Assembly: GCA_902496275.1 (NCBI GenBank)
Contig: CABVAC010000008.1
Span: 8,204-72,203 of the forward strand
Direction of reading: 5' to 3'
Length of the DNA stretch: 64,000 nucleotides
From: an uncultured Collinsella sp.
Lineage (GTDB): Bacteria; Actinomycetota; Coriobacteriia; Coriobacteriales; Coriobacteriaceae
The notes beneath the pieces are model-generated. The model searched no databases and was not told the origin of the DNA. It worked only from the letters and a program-made list of their open reading frames with translations. How positions within the stretch are numbered: the first letter of the stretch is position 1; each line of letters starts with the position of its first letter. Of this stretch, positions 42,463 to 52,300 are shown piece after piece. The translations under genes and the position numbers were made by a program.

Positions 42463-44640
42463 ATGTCCGAACTGTGCTCCGTGCCGCGCGTCTCGGAGCG
42501 CTTTGCCCAGAGCAATGCGCTCGACGAGGATATCGCGCGACTCAAATATGTTTCGGGTAAACGTGAGGAGGCCCTTCGCCGTCTGGGAATTCGGACGGTG
42601 GGGGACCTCCTTCTCCATATCCCTCATCGATACCTGGACTTTACGCGCTCCTGGTCCATCGAGATGGCGCCCATCGGTACCGTGTGCACCATCATCGCCA
42701 CGGTCGACCGTATCGTTCAAAAGAAGCCGCGTCCGCGCATGCAGGTGACCGAGGTCTCACTCGTTGACGAGACGGGCGTGCTGCAGGTCGCCTTTTTCCG
42801 TCAGCCTTGGATTGCCCAGCAGCTTAAGCAGGGCGACCGCCTGGCCGTGATGGGCAAGGTCGAGTTTGCCTACGGTTTTAAGCAGATGGCCTCGCCGCAC
42901 TTTGAAAAGCTTGATGACGGGCGTGCTGCGGGCACCATTTTGCCGGTCCATTATGTGAGTGACGGCGTGAGCCAGGCGTGGATGCGCCGCATCGTAAGCG
43001 GCGCGCTCGAGGTCGTCGGCAATCCCTTTGATCCCATTCCGGCACGCTTACGCGTTAAGCGTCGCCTGATGAGCAATGCTCGTGCGCTTCGATCGATCCA
43101 CTTTCCCTCGAGCATGGCTGAGCGCGAAATCGCGCGCGCACGGCTTGCCTACGAGGAGTGTCTCTACCTGCAGCTGGCGCTGCGTCTGCGCAACGACGGC
43201 GGCCTGGTCGATGTGGTGCCCTATGCCCACACCGCGGGCGAGCACCTGGTCGCGCTCAAGCAGGCCCTGCCGTTTTCGCTGAGCGACGAGCAGGAGGCCG
43301 CGTTCCAGGATATCCTGCGCGATATGTGCGATGGCGGGCGCGTGATGAACCGCCTGCTGCTGGGCGATGTCGGTACCGGTAAGACCGCCGTTGCCGCCTG
43401 CGCGCTGGCTGTGGCTGCCGATGGCGGTACGCAGGCCTGCGTTATGGCGCCCACGGGCGTGCTGGCGCGCCAATATGCCGATAAGACCGGCCCTCTGCTC
43501 TCGCAGGCCGGCATGTCCTGGGCACTTCTGACGGGTGCCACGCCGGCCGCAGAGCGCGAGCGCATCCATGCGCAGCTGGAATCGGGCGAGCTTGACGTGC
43601 TCTTTGGCACCCATGCGGTGCTTTCGGATAACGTTGCGTTCAAGCATCTGTCGCTTGTCGTCATCGACGAGCAGCACCGGTTTGGCGTCGGCCAACGCAA
43701 TGCCTTGCGCGCGAAGGGCCCCGGTGCCGATCTGCTCGTTATGACGGCAACGCCCATCCCGCGTACGCTGGCGCTTTCGGTCTACGGCGATCTGGACACG
43801 AGTATCATCCGCCATCGGCCCGTCCCTGGCGCTGGCGTGACGACACGCGTGCTTACCGAGTCGAGTCGCGACCTTGCCTATGGCGCCATCCGCGAGGCGC
43901 ATGAAAAGGGTCAGCAGGCCTACGTGATTTGCCCGCTCGTGGAGCCGAGTGACTCGGCCGATGATCTGGAGGACGTGCCCGGTATCGCCCGCGACGACGA
44001 GGGCCGCGTGACGGTCCCCGTGCCGCTGCACGATACGGCGACCGAGCTCGATCGCCTGCGTCTGGCGTTGCCGGGTCTTGCCATCGAGCGCCTTCACGGC
44101 CGCATGCCAGCGGGGGAGAAGGACCAGGTTATCGATGCCTTCAAGCGTGGCGAGATTGACGTGCTCGTCTCGACTACGGTGGTCGAGGTGGGCGTCGACG
44201 TGCCTAACGCCACCGTCATGGTCATCGAGAACGGGGAGCGCTTTGGTTTGGCTGCTCTGCACCAGCTGCGCGGTCGCGTGGGCCGTGGCAGCGTGTCGGG
44301 CACGTGTCTGGTCATGACGCACTCCAAGGGCAACGGCGGCGCTTCGGCAGCACAAGATCGCCTGCAATCGCTCGAGAAGACCTCGGATGGCTTTACGCTC
44401 GCCCAGATGGACCTGCGTCTGCGCCACGAGGGCGAAATCCTGGGGTACCGCCAGCATGGCGGAGTGACCCTGCGCTTTGTCGACCTGGATGCCGACGAGG
44501 AGCTGATCGAGTGGGCCCATTTGGACGCGGTCGAGCTCTTGCGGTATGCTTGCAACCTTGACTCCGTGGCGACGCGCCCCCTGCGCGATGCGGTCGCCAT
44601 GCGATATCGACACATTTTTAAGGAGGTCAGCGGAGGATGA
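42463..44640 (+). CDS. recG: ATP-dependent DNA helicase RecG
   Basis: 725 residues. A wedge/OB domain (about 60-160) is followed by helicase motifs: I LLLGDVGTGKTAVA, II VVIDEQHRFGV (DEQH), III MTATPIPRTLAL, and motifs IV-VI (VSTTVVEVGVDVPNATVMVI; QLRGRVGRG). It remodels stalled forks and Holliday junctions. The start at 42463 lies ten bases after the DAK2 gene. The stop overlaps rsmD by four bases. Slightly longer than E. coli RecG (693). Confidence 0.95.
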   Translation: MSELCSVPRVSERFAQSNALDEDIARLKYVSGKREEALRRLGIRTVGDLLLHIPHRYLDFTRSWSIEMAPIGTVCTIIATVDRIVQKKPRPRMQVTEVSLVDETGVLQVAFFRQPWIAQQLKQGDRLAVMGKVEFAYGFKQMASPHFEKLDDGRAAGTILPVHYVSDGVSQAWMRRIVSGALEVVGNPFDPIPARLRVKRRLMSNARALRSIHFPSSMAEREIARARLAYEECLYLQLALRLRNDGGLVDVVPYAHTAGEHLVALKQALPFSLSDEQEAAFQDILRDMCDGGRVMNRLLLGDVGTGKTAVAACALAVAADGGTQACVMAPTGVLARQYADKTGPLLSQAGMSWALLTGATPAAERERIHAQLESGELDVLFGTHAVLSDNVAFKHLSLVVIDEQHRFGVGQRNALRAKGPGADLLVMTATPIPRTLALSVYGDLDTSIIRHRPVPGAGVTTRVLTESSRDLAYGAIREAHEKGQQAYVICPLVEPSDSADDLEDVPGIARDDEGRVTVPVPLHDTATELDRLRLALPGLAIERLHGRMPAGEKDQVIDAFKRGEIDVLVSTTVVEVGVDVPNATVMVIENGERFGLAALHQLRGRVGRGSVSGTCLVMTHSKGNGGASAAQDRLQSLEKTSDGFTLAQMDLRLRHEGEILGYRQHGGVTLRFVDLDADEELIEWAHLDAVELLRYACNLDSVATRPLRDAVAMRYRHIFKEVSGG

Positions 44641-45293
44641 GAATCATCGGCGGCGAATGGCGCGGTCGTAAGATCGAGGAGCCCCGTGGTCGCGATGTCA
44701 CCCGCCCCACGACCGATCGCGTGCGCGAGGCATGCGCATCTATGGTCATGTCGGCATTCGACTTCGATCTGGATGAGGTCCGCGTGCTGGACGCCTTTGG
44801 CGGCTCCGGTGCCTTAGGGTTAGAGATGCTCTCACGTGGTGCCCGCTCACTCACGACGTTCGAGATCGATCGGAATGCCGCGCGGCTCATTACCAAGAAT
44901 ATCGAGTCGCTCTGCCGTGACCGTGCGCGTTGGCGCGTGGTAACGGGCGACATGCTGGCGAGCGCCTCGCGCGGTCGTGTGCCGGGCGGCCCGTTTGATC
45001 TGGTCCTGCTCGACCCGCCCTATGCTTTTGGTGCCGAGCCGGTCGAGGAACTGCTGCCGAACCTGGCTCAGCAGGGTCTGCTTGCATCTGGCGCTTATGC
45101 CCTGTTTGAGCATGCCGCCGCCGATGCGGGCGCGCATCCGGCAGGCTTTGAGATTGTGCGCGAGAAGCACTACGGCATTACCTCGGTCGACCTGCTTCGT
45201 TGGGTCGGCGATGACGATGGTGAGGGCGATAACGCCGGCACCGATGCTAACAACAACGATGCCACGACGTTTCAGGAGGACGCCCATGAATGA
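44637..45293 (+). CDS. rsmD: 16S rRNA (guanine-966-N2)-methyltransferase
   Basis: 218 residues. The N-terminal MRIIGGEWRGRKIEEPRG and TRPTTDRVREA are hallmarks. The SAM-binding region is VLDAFGGSGALGLEMLSRGA, and the catalytic motif is LLDPPYAF. It methylates G966 of 16S rRNA. An Asp/Asn-rich tail (about 190-218) is extra to the core fold. The start overlaps recG, and coaD starts within its last codons, a common triad. Confidence 0.92.
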   Translation: MRIIGGEWRGRKIEEPRGRDVTRPTTDRVREACASMVMSAFDFDLDEVRVLDAFGGSGALGLEMLSRGARSLTTFEIDRNAARLITKNIESLCRDRARWRVVTGDMLASASRGRVPGGPFDLVLLDPPYAFGAEPVEELLPNLAQQGLLASGAYALFEHAAADAGAHPAGFEIVREKHYGITSVDLLRWVGDDDGEGDNAGTDANNNDATTFQEDAHE

Positions 45294-45783
45294 CACCATC
45301 AACCGCGTGATCGTCCCGGGCACCTTCGATCCCATCACGTTTGGCCATATCGACGTCATCCGCCGCGCCCGCCGCATCTTTCCCAGCGTGATCGTCGCTG
45401 TTGCCGAGTCGCAGGGTAAAAACGGTGTGGGTACCACGTTTATGCTCGATGAGCGCGTGGCGCTGGCCCGCGAGGCGCTCGGTGATATCGACGGCGTCGA
45501 GGTCCTGCCCTTTACCGGCCTCTTGGTCGACTTCGCTCGCGAGCAGGGGGCGGGGGCCGTGGTCAAGGGCCTGCGCGCCATGACCGACTTTGAGTACGAG
45601 CTGCAGCAGGCAGATCTCAACTATCGCTTGGATAACGAGCTGGAGTCCATCTTTGTCATGAGTGCGCCGCAGTACGGCTATATCTCGAGCTCGGTCGTTC
45701 GTCAGATCGCCTCACTCGGCAGCGATGTATCGACGTTTGTCCCGCCCAACGTGGTCGAAGCGCTCAGACATCGCTTTTCGTGA
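45286..45783 (+). CDS. coaD: Phosphopantetheine adenylyltransferase
   Basis: 165 residues. VPGTFDPITFGHIDVIRRA carries the HxGH nucleotidyltransferase motif (TFGH). The signature VVKGLRAMTDFEYE and SSSVVRQIASLGSDV follow. It makes dephospho-CoA from 4-phosphopantetheine. The ATG at 45286 has AGGAGG seven bases upstream. CoA also feeds the acyl-carrier genes downstream. Confidence 0.95.
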   Translation: MNDTINRVIVPGTFDPITFGHIDVIRRARRIFPSVIVAVAESQGKNGVGTTFMLDERVALAREALGDIDGVEVLPFTGLLVDFAREQGAGAVVKGLRAMTDFEYELQQADLNYRLDNELESIFVMSAPQYGYISSSVVRQIASLGSDVSTFVPPNVVEALRHRFS

Positions 45784-45851
45784 CGTTTTTTATTGCCTGG
45801 TGGCATGTGGTAAACTAGCACGATGATATGTTACCTATGAAAGGAGACCGG

Positions 45852-46349
45852 ATGCCGGGCGAGAATTTTCCTGGCGATAGGATCGTCAGCTTGGTCGATG
45901 AGCTCGAAGGGCTGATCGAGGAAGCCAAGCCGCCTTTCGGCAAGAACGCTCAGTTCAAGGTCATCGACGCCGACGTGTTCTTCAACATCCTCGACGAGAT
46001 CCGCATGAGCTATCCCGAGGAGTGGCAGAAGTCCCGCCGTATCCTTAAGGAGCGCGAGGAGCTTATGGCTTCCGCCGCCGCTCAGGCCGATTCCATCATC
46101 GCCGACGCTCAGCAGCAGGCCCTCACCATTGCCGGTGAGCAGGAGATCGTCCGCTTGGCACAGCAGCAGGCCGACGACATCCGCGATCGTGCCCAGCAGT
46201 ACGAGCGCGAGACGCGTTATGCTGCCGAGGACTACGCAGAGCAGGTCTTTACGCACCTGGAGGAGAATCTCAAGAGCCTGACCGGCACCGTTACCCGTTG
46301 CCGTCAGCAGCTCAACGAGGGTGCCGCCCAACAGAATGGTCAGTGGTAA
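45852..46349 (+). CDS. DivIVA-like coiled-coil protein
   Basis: 165 residues, almost all helical. IVSLVDELEGLIEEAKPPFG and DADVFFNILDEIRMSYPEEW are followed by a long Gln/Ala-rich coiled coil (about 65-145; REELMASAAAQADSIIADAQ). This resembles short actinobacterial proteins annotated as DivIVA-domain or ATP-synthase-b-like. A cell-pole or division role is only a possibility. ATG 45852 has AAAGGAGA upstream; an earlier in-frame ATG at 45837 is less likely. A TAAACT box at 45811 could be its -10. It overlaps the DUF177 gene by one base. Confidence 0.75.
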   Translation: MPGENFPGDRIVSLVDELEGLIEEAKPPFGKNAQFKVIDADVFFNILDEIRMSYPEEWQKSRRILKEREELMASAAAQADSIIADAQQQALTIAGEQEIVRLAQQQADDIRDRAQQYERETRYAAEDYAEQVFTHLEENLKSLTGTVTRCRQQLNEGAAQQNGQW

Positions 46350-46903
46350 TGGCTGAGTTCCCGAGCGTTACCGTCGATCTTTCCGAACAGCTCGAGTTTC
46401 CCGGAGATTCGTATCCGCTGACCGGCAAGGTCGATGTCGCCACCTATACGGTGGGCGAGAAGGAGTACCAGCTACAGGACGGCATCGACTACGACGTTGT
46501 CTTTACCAATGCCGGTACCGGTGTCTTGCTCACGGGCATGGTCCGCGCGCACGCCACCGGCGAGTGCGACCGTTGCCTGGAGCCCGCTTCGTTTGATATC
46601 GCCGGCGAGATCGAGGAGTTCTACCTCTTTGAGGAGCCCGAGGATCCCGAGGCCTACGAGGACGGCTACGAGCTCCTGGGTGAGGACCGCATCGTCGATC
46701 TGGGTGAGCCCATCAACGATGCCGTTGTCATGGACACGCCGTTTGTGGTGCTCTGCAAGCCCGATTGCCGCGGTCTGTGCCCCACTTGCGGTTGCAATCT
46801 CAACGTCGAGCAATGCGATTGCGCCGCCCAGGCAGAGGCAGAATGGGCCGCTGCCACGGAAAATCCATTTGCAGCATTGAAGAATCTCAAGCTCGATGAG
46901 TAA
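46349..46903 (+). CDS. DUF177 / YceD-family protein
   Basis: 184 residues. A central RAHATGECDRCLEP and a C-terminal CKPDCRGLCPTCGCNLN form the family's Cys-rich putative zinc site. It is nearly always encoded just before rpmF, as here, and is linked to 23S rRNA accumulation in bacteria and plastids. The ATG overlaps the upstream TAA (TAATG). The acidic middle is usual. Confidence 0.88.
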   Translation: MAEFPSVTVDLSEQLEFPGDSYPLTGKVDVATYTVGEKEYQLQDGIDYDVVFTNAGTGVLLTGMVRAHATGECDRCLEPASFDIAGEIEEFYLFEEPEDPEAYEDGYELLGEDRIVDLGEPINDAVVMDTPFVVLCKPDCRGLCPTCGCNLNVEQCDCAAQAEAEWAAATENPFAALKNLKLDE

Positions 46904-46967
46904 AACTGTGGTAATATCGCTACTTGCGCGTAATCGCCACACTGGATAGTTCATAAGGAAGGTCACT

Positions 46968-47147
46968 ATGCCCGTACCTAAACAAAAGCAGGGTCGTATC
47001 CGCACTCACACCCGTCGTTCCGCCAACATGAAGATCTCGGCTGCGGCTCAGTCCACGTGCCCCCGTTGCGGTGCTGTCAAGCTTCCGCACCACGTGTGCC
47101 CCAGCTGCGGTTTCTACAAGGACCGTGAGGTTATCGTTACCGAGTAA
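46968..47147 (+). CDS. rpmF: 50S ribosomal protein L32
   Basis: 59 residues, too short for many gene finders. MPVPKQKQGRIRTHTRRSAN starts as in all L32 proteins, and CPRC with CPSC gives the zinc ribbon. The ribosome site is AAGGAAGG. A hairpin terminator follows. Confidence 0.95.
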   Translation: MPVPKQKQGRIRTHTRRSANMKISAAAQSTCPRCGAVKLPHHVCPSCGFYKDREVIVTE

Positions 47148-47189
47148 CGCTATACTCTGGATGCGATGCCGTTCCAAATGGAACCACAA

Positions 47190-47217
47190 TGGCCGGCTCA
47201 ATGAGTCGGCCATTTTT
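47190..47217 (+). terminator. rpmF terminator
   Basis: TGGCCGGCTC and GAGTCGGCCA pair over ten positions around AAT and run into TTTTT. It lies directly before the plsX ribosome site. Confidence 0.8.
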
Positions 47218-47234
47218 GTATAAGGAGCATGTAT

Positions 47235-48254
47235 ATGAGTAACGTTCGCATTTGTGTAGACGTTGTGGGCGGAGACGAGAAACCTCAGGTTGTTCTCGAT
47301 GGCATCGAGGCTGCACTTGCCGCCGATCCCGATATCGAGGTCTTGGCAGCTGGCCCCGCCGAAATCGTTAATCCCTTTGCTGCTTCCCATGCACGTGTTG
47401 AGGCTCTTGAGGCACCCGACGTTATCGCCATGGATGACGATCCCATTCGCGCCGTGATGACCAAGCGCAAGTCGTCGATCGTGCTGTCGTGCCGCGCCAT
47501 CAAGAAGGGCAATGCGGACGCGTTCTTCTCCGCCGGCTCGACCGGTGCCATGACCGCCGCTGCTACTGCCTACGTGACGCCGTTTAGATATATGGCTGAA
47601 GGCAAGAAGCAGCCGGTGCGCCCTTGTCTGACCAATGCGCTGCCCAATCGCGCCGGCGGTCTGACGGTGCTGTGCGACATGGGCGCCAACCCCGATGTCG
47701 AGGTCGACGACATGGTGCGTTTTGCCCAGATGGGTAGCGCCTATGCCCGCGTTGTCCTGGGCATCGAGCATCCCCGCGTGGGCCTGCTTGCCAATGGCAC
47801 CGAGGACGAGAAGGGTTCCAACTTTACCAAGGCCTGCTTCCCGGCCATGAAAGCCGCCGTTCCCGGCTTTGTGGGCAACTGCGAAGGCACCGACCTCACC
47901 TCGGGCAATTTCGATGTCGTCGTTGCCGACGGCATGTCGGGCAATATTGCGCTCAAGGCCACCGAGGGCGCTGCCAAGTTTTTGCTGCAGGAGCTCAAGG
48001 GCGCCTTTATGGCCTCGCTCGGCACCAAGATCGCCGCGCTGCTCATCAAAAAGCAGATGCGCGAGATTAAGGCCAAGCTCTCTGGTGATGCCAAGGGCGG
48101 CGCGATTCTTTTGGGCCTGCGTGGCGTGGTCCTAATCGGCCATGGCGCCACCTCGGTCGAGGCCGTCAAAAACGGTACGCTCGCGGCGGCTGAAGCCGTG
48201 CGCGCCGGGCTGGTCGAGAACGTCGCCAACTCCATGGACGGCATCGTTTTGTAA
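47235..48254 (+). CDS. plsX: Phosphate acyltransferase PlsX
   Basis: 339 residues. It converts acyl-ACP to acyl-phosphate for phospholipid synthesis. Motifs: VDVVGGDEKPQVVLDG at the N-terminus (the family has DAMGGD), FFSAGSTGAMTA, LCDMGANPDV and DGMSGNIALKATEG. The replacement of DAMGGD by DVVGGD is a small deviation. The ATG at 47235 is eight bases from AAGGAG. Its position between rpmF and acpP is the conserved order. Confidence 0.93.
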   Translation: MSNVRICVDVVGGDEKPQVVLDGIEAALAADPDIEVLAAGPAEIVNPFAASHARVEALEAPDVIAMDDDPIRAVMTKRKSSIVLSCRAIKKGNADAFFSAGSTGAMTAAATAYVTPFRYMAEGKKQPVRPCLTNALPNRAGGLTVLCDMGANPDVEVDDMVRFAQMGSAYARVVLGIEHPRVGLLANGTEDEKGSNFTKACFPAMKAAVPGFVGNCEGTDLTSGNFDVVVADGMSGNIALKATEGAAKFLLQELKGAFMASLGTKIAALLIKKQMREIKAKLSGDAKGGAILLGLRGVVLIGHGATSVEAVKNGTLAAAEAVRAGLVENVANSMDGIVL

Positions 48255-48301
48255 GAGCGAGTTAGAGCGCTGTTATGTGCCTCGCGGCCTGCTTCGTGGG
48301 G

Positions 48302-48342
48302 TAGAATCAGAACCGTGTCTTGGTACCGCCCGGGCGGTACCA
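48302..48342 (+). promoter_or_regulatory. acpP promoter region with a 22-base perfect palindrome
   Basis: A -10-like TAGAAT at 48302-48307 is followed at 48321-48342 by a perfect 22-base palindrome whose half is TGGTACCGCCC. It would sit at or just after the transcription start, so it could be a repressor operator or an RNA hairpin; a short ATTCTTTT follows. Confidence 0.6.
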
Positions 48343-48378
48343 TTCTTTTGGTATTCATGCACTATGAGAGGAAGCGCT

Positions 48379-48621
48379 ATGGACCGCTCCGAAATCTTCG
48401 ACAAGATCGCCGAGGTCGCTGCTGACGTTCTGGGCGTCGATGTTGCCGAAATTAGCGATGAGACCACCTTTGACGACCTCGATGCCAACTCGCTCGAGCG
48501 CCTGCAGCTGGTTACGGCTATCGAGGACGAGTTCAATCTCGAGATCGATGACGAGACTCTGCTCTCGCTCAACTCTGTCGCCGACGCCGTCGACGCGATT
48601 GAAAACGCCAGGGAGGCCTAG
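48379..48621 (+). CDS. acpP: Acyl carrier protein
   Basis: 80 residues, acidic four-helix carrier. The phosphopantetheine site is Ser 38 in DANSLERLQL, where the common form is DSLD. LGVDVAEISDETTFDDL precedes it. It carries acyl chains for fatty-acid synthesis and donates to PlsX. ATG 48379 follows GAGAGGAAG. rnc begins three bases after the stop. Confidence 0.93.
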   Translation: MDRSEIFDKIAEVAADVLGVDVAEISDETTFDDLDANSLERLQLVTAIEDEFNLEIDDETLLSLNSVADAVDAIENAREA

Positions 48622-48624
48622 GTC

Positions 48625-49350
48625 TTGGCTTTGTCTGAACGACTTACGCGTGCCCAGGAAATTCTGGGCCACGAGTTCAATAATAAGGTGCTTCTGCGCG
48701 CGGCGCTCACGCACCCCTCTGCCGTGGAAGGTCAGCCCGTCTCGGCGAGCTATGAGCGTCTTGAGTTTTTGGGCGATTCCATTTTGGGCGCCGTGGTTGC
48801 CCGTTCGCTCTTTGAATCCTATCCGGAGTTTGACGAGGGCAAGCTTACGCGCCTGAAGGTGTCCCTTGTCTCGGGTGCCACGCTGTCCGAGGTGTCCCAT
48901 GAGCTGGGCATCGACGACATCATCATCTTTGGTGCCTCCGAGACCGGTACCGGCGCGCGCGGCCTGCACTCGGCGCTCGAGAACGTCTACGAGTCGCTCG
49001 TGGGCGCGCTGTATCTGGATGCTGGCTGGGATGCGGCGGCGGAGTTCATTCACCGTACGCTTAAGCCGCACCTGGCCTCCGAGCGTGCCGAGCACCCCGC
49101 GAACCCCAAGTCGTTCTTGCAGGAGTGCGTGCAGGCCGACGGCCATGAGCCTCCCGCGTATAAGCTGGTCGGCTCCGAGGGCCCCGCGCATGCGCCCACC
49201 TTTACCGCTGTGGTGCTCATCGACGGTATTCGCCAGGGTCGCGGCTCCGGCTCCTCAAAGAAGGAAGCCGAGGGAGCCGCTGCACTCGAGGCACTTGACC
49301 GCATGGGCTACACCACCAACGGCGTGATTCTCAACAAGAAGCCTGTTTAA
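48625..49350 (+). CDS. rnc: Ribonuclease III
   Basis: 241 residues. The nuclease domain has the signature YERLEFLGDSILGAVVA (about 37-53) and ENVYESLVGALYLDAGW. The double-strand RNA-binding domain at the C-terminus has GRGSGSSKKEAEGAAALEAL. It processes rRNA precursors and double-stranded RNA. The TTG at 48625 follows GGGAGG at good spacing. smc begins ten bases on. Long hairpins in this window are potential substrates. Confidence 0.94.
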   Translation: MALSERLTRAQEILGHEFNNKVLLRAALTHPSAVEGQPVSASYERLEFLGDSILGAVVARSLFESYPEFDEGKLTRLKVSLVSGATLSEVSHELGIDDIIIFGASETGTGARGLHSALENVYESLVGALYLDAGWDAAAEFIHRTLKPHLASERAEHPANPKSFLQECVQADGHEPPAYKLVGSEGPAHAPTFTAVVLIDGIRQGRGSGSSKKEAEGAAALEALDRMGYTTNGVILNKKPV

Positions 49351-49360
49351 GCGAGGAACC

Positions 49361-52300
49361 GTGTATCTCAAGTCCCTCACGCTCAAAGGGTTCAAGTCGT
49401 TTGCCGACCGCGCCCATATGACGTTTGAGCCGGGCCTGACCGTCATCGTCGGCCCCAACGGCTCGGGAAAATCGAACATCTCTGACTCGATTCTGTGGGT
49501 CCTGGGCGAGCAGAGCGCCAAGCAGCTGCGCGGCCAGGCCATGGAGGATGTCATCTTCTCGGGCTCGTCAGCGCGCAAGCCGGTGGGTGTCGCCGAGGTC
49601 ACGCTGGTGCTCGATAACTCGGACCATATGCTGCCCGTCGACTTTGACGAGGTCGCCATCACCCGTCGTATGTATCGCTCGGGCGAAAGCGAGTACCTCA
49701 TCAACTCGAGTCCGTGCCGCCTGATGGACATTCAGGACATCCTGCACGATTCGGGCTTGGGCAAGGATACGCATTCCATCATCAGCCAGGGCAAGCTCGA
49801 CGCCATTTTGCAGAGCCGCCCCGAGGAGCGCCGCGCCCTCATCGAGGAGGCCGCCGGCATCTCCAAGCACAAGCGCCGCAAGGAGCGTGCGCTCAAAAAG
49901 ATTAAGTCGATGGACGAGCACCTGACGCGTGCCCGCGACATCAATAAGGAAATTGCCCGTCAGCTGCGACCGCTGGAGCGTCAGGTCGATCGTGCGCGCA
50001 AGTACAAAGAGCTGTCCTCGCGCGCGAACGAGCTTACGCAGATGCTAGCCGTCGACGAGCTGCGTTCGCTGCAGTCGCAGTGGAACGACCTGGAGAGCCG
50101 CTCCAAGGAAGGCGCCGCCGAGCTGGAGCTTGCGCAGTACCGCATGGGCGAAAAGGAGCGCGAGCTCGAGAAGCTCCAGGTCATGCTCGAGGAAAAGGGC
50201 CTGTTTGTGGGCGATCTGGGCGAGCAGCGCCGCCATATGCAAGATGTGGTCGGTCGCATTAACTCCGATATGCGTCTGCTCGAGGAAAAGGGCCACAACA
50301 TGGTGTCGCGCCTGTCCGACATGCGCGGGCAGATTTCGAGCTCCGAGCATCAGCGTCGTCGCGTGGTAGAGGAGCTCGAGGATGCACGTGCGCAGCTTGA
50401 GGAAGTGACCGGCGCGCACATGCAGGCCCAGGAGGACGTTGACGCCGCCGGACCTGCCGCCGCCGAGCTCCACGAGCGTCGCGTTGCGCTCGACAATCAG
50501 ATTTCGCAGCTTACGCGTGAGCAACGCGATGTGCAGCGTGTGGCCGATAACGCGGCGCTCGAACTCGCCAAGGTGAAGGACTCGCTGAGCAACGCCGAGG
50601 TCGAGGACAACATGTACGCCTCACGCCTGGAGCAGATCGACGAGCAGCTCGAGGAAGTCACGGCCTCACTCGAGAGCCGTCGCGACCGCGCCGAGGAGCT
50701 CGACAGTGCACTTGATCAGGCCCGTCAAGCTCAGTTTGATGCTCGCGAGGCTACCGAGGTCGCCCGTGCAGCCCTTAAGGACCTGCGTGCCCGCGAGAGC
50801 GAGGCGCGCAACAAACTGTCCGAGGTGCGCTCGGAGCTTGCCAGCCAAAAGAAGCTCGATGCCCGCATGGCTGACAGCTCGCCGCTGGTGAGCCGTCTGA
50901 TGGGTGCGCTGGGCGACGATGTCTCGGGTCGTCTGGGCGACGTGCTCGAGGCCCCGCGTGAGCTTGAGGGCCTGGTTGAGCAATTGCTCGCCGGTGATAT
51001 CGATGCGCTGCTGTTCGACGATGCGTCCGCGCTTGAGCGTGCCGGTCGTGCCGCTCTGGACCAGAAGAAGGCCTCGGGCGAGGCGCTGCTGGTCGCGCGC
51101 GGTGTGAGCGCCTCTGCTGCCGCTAAGGGCGCTGCCGGTTCCCGCCTGGTCGATCGCCTGTCCGTACGCGCCGGCTATGGCCCGGTTGTCGAGGCGCTGC
51201 TCGGCGGCTATTACGTTGTCGACGACTTGGCGGCTGCGCTGTCGGCGCCGGTCGTTGACGGCGTGACTTACGTGACCCCCGATGGCGCCCGCGTGAGCTG
51301 TGGTGGTCTGGTGCGCGTGGGGCTCGACGCCGGCGAGGCTTCGGGTGCTTTGGAGCGCAAGCGTCGCATTCGCGAGCTGGAGGGCCTGGAACCCGATCTG
51401 GCTGCTGTGTTTGATCATGTGTCGGATCAGGTCGTCGAGGCCAATGCGGCCGTCGAAGAGGCGCGTGCCGCTGAGGGCGATGCCGCCGGCGAGATCGCCC
51501 GTCTTGAGGGCGAGCGCCGCTCGCTGCTCTCCGAGATTGGCCGCCTGGAGCAAAGCGCCAACAACGCCGAGGTCGAGCGCGTGCGCATCTCCAAGCGCCG
51601 CGAGCAGGCCGCCGAGGCCGTTCGCGCTGCGCGTCCGCGCGTGGACGAGCTCACCCGCTCGCGTGACGAGGCCCGAGCGCAGGCAAGCGATCTTGGCCTT
51701 CAGATTGCCGAAGCCAACGACGAACTCGACCGCGTTCGCCGTGACGATTCCGAGGCCGCCGGCAAGCTCGCCGACGCTAAGGTGCGCCTTGCTCAGACGA
51801 GCGAGCGCCTTCGTTCGCTGAGGGGCCGCGTGCCCGATCTTGAGCATCGTCTGGAGGGTATCGATCGTCGTATCCGCGGGACTCGTCAGGCCTCGCGCTC
51901 GCTCGAGCTGCTGCGCCTTCGCGTCGATCCCATGCACGAGCGCTATTCGGCCCTGCTGGAGCGCGCGTCGGATTGGGCAGCGCGTCTGCGTGACCAGGCC
52001 TCTCTGGAGGAGGCGGACTCCGCTTCGCTCAAGAAGACCATCGAGGATGCCAAGGCAGAGGTTGCCCGCGCTAAGGAGAAGGTCGATACCGCCACCGCCA
52101 CGCAAAACGAATTTAAGGTCGCGCGTGGCAAGCTCGAGGTGCAGGTAGAGGCCGCCATTAAGGCCATTACCGCCGATGGCAACACGGTACTCGAGGAAGC
52201 GCTTATGCTTCCTGCGCCCACGGACCGCGACGCCGCCGAGCGCGAGCTCAACCAGCTTGTGCGCCAGATCAACAACCTTGGTCCCGTGAACCAAGTTGCC

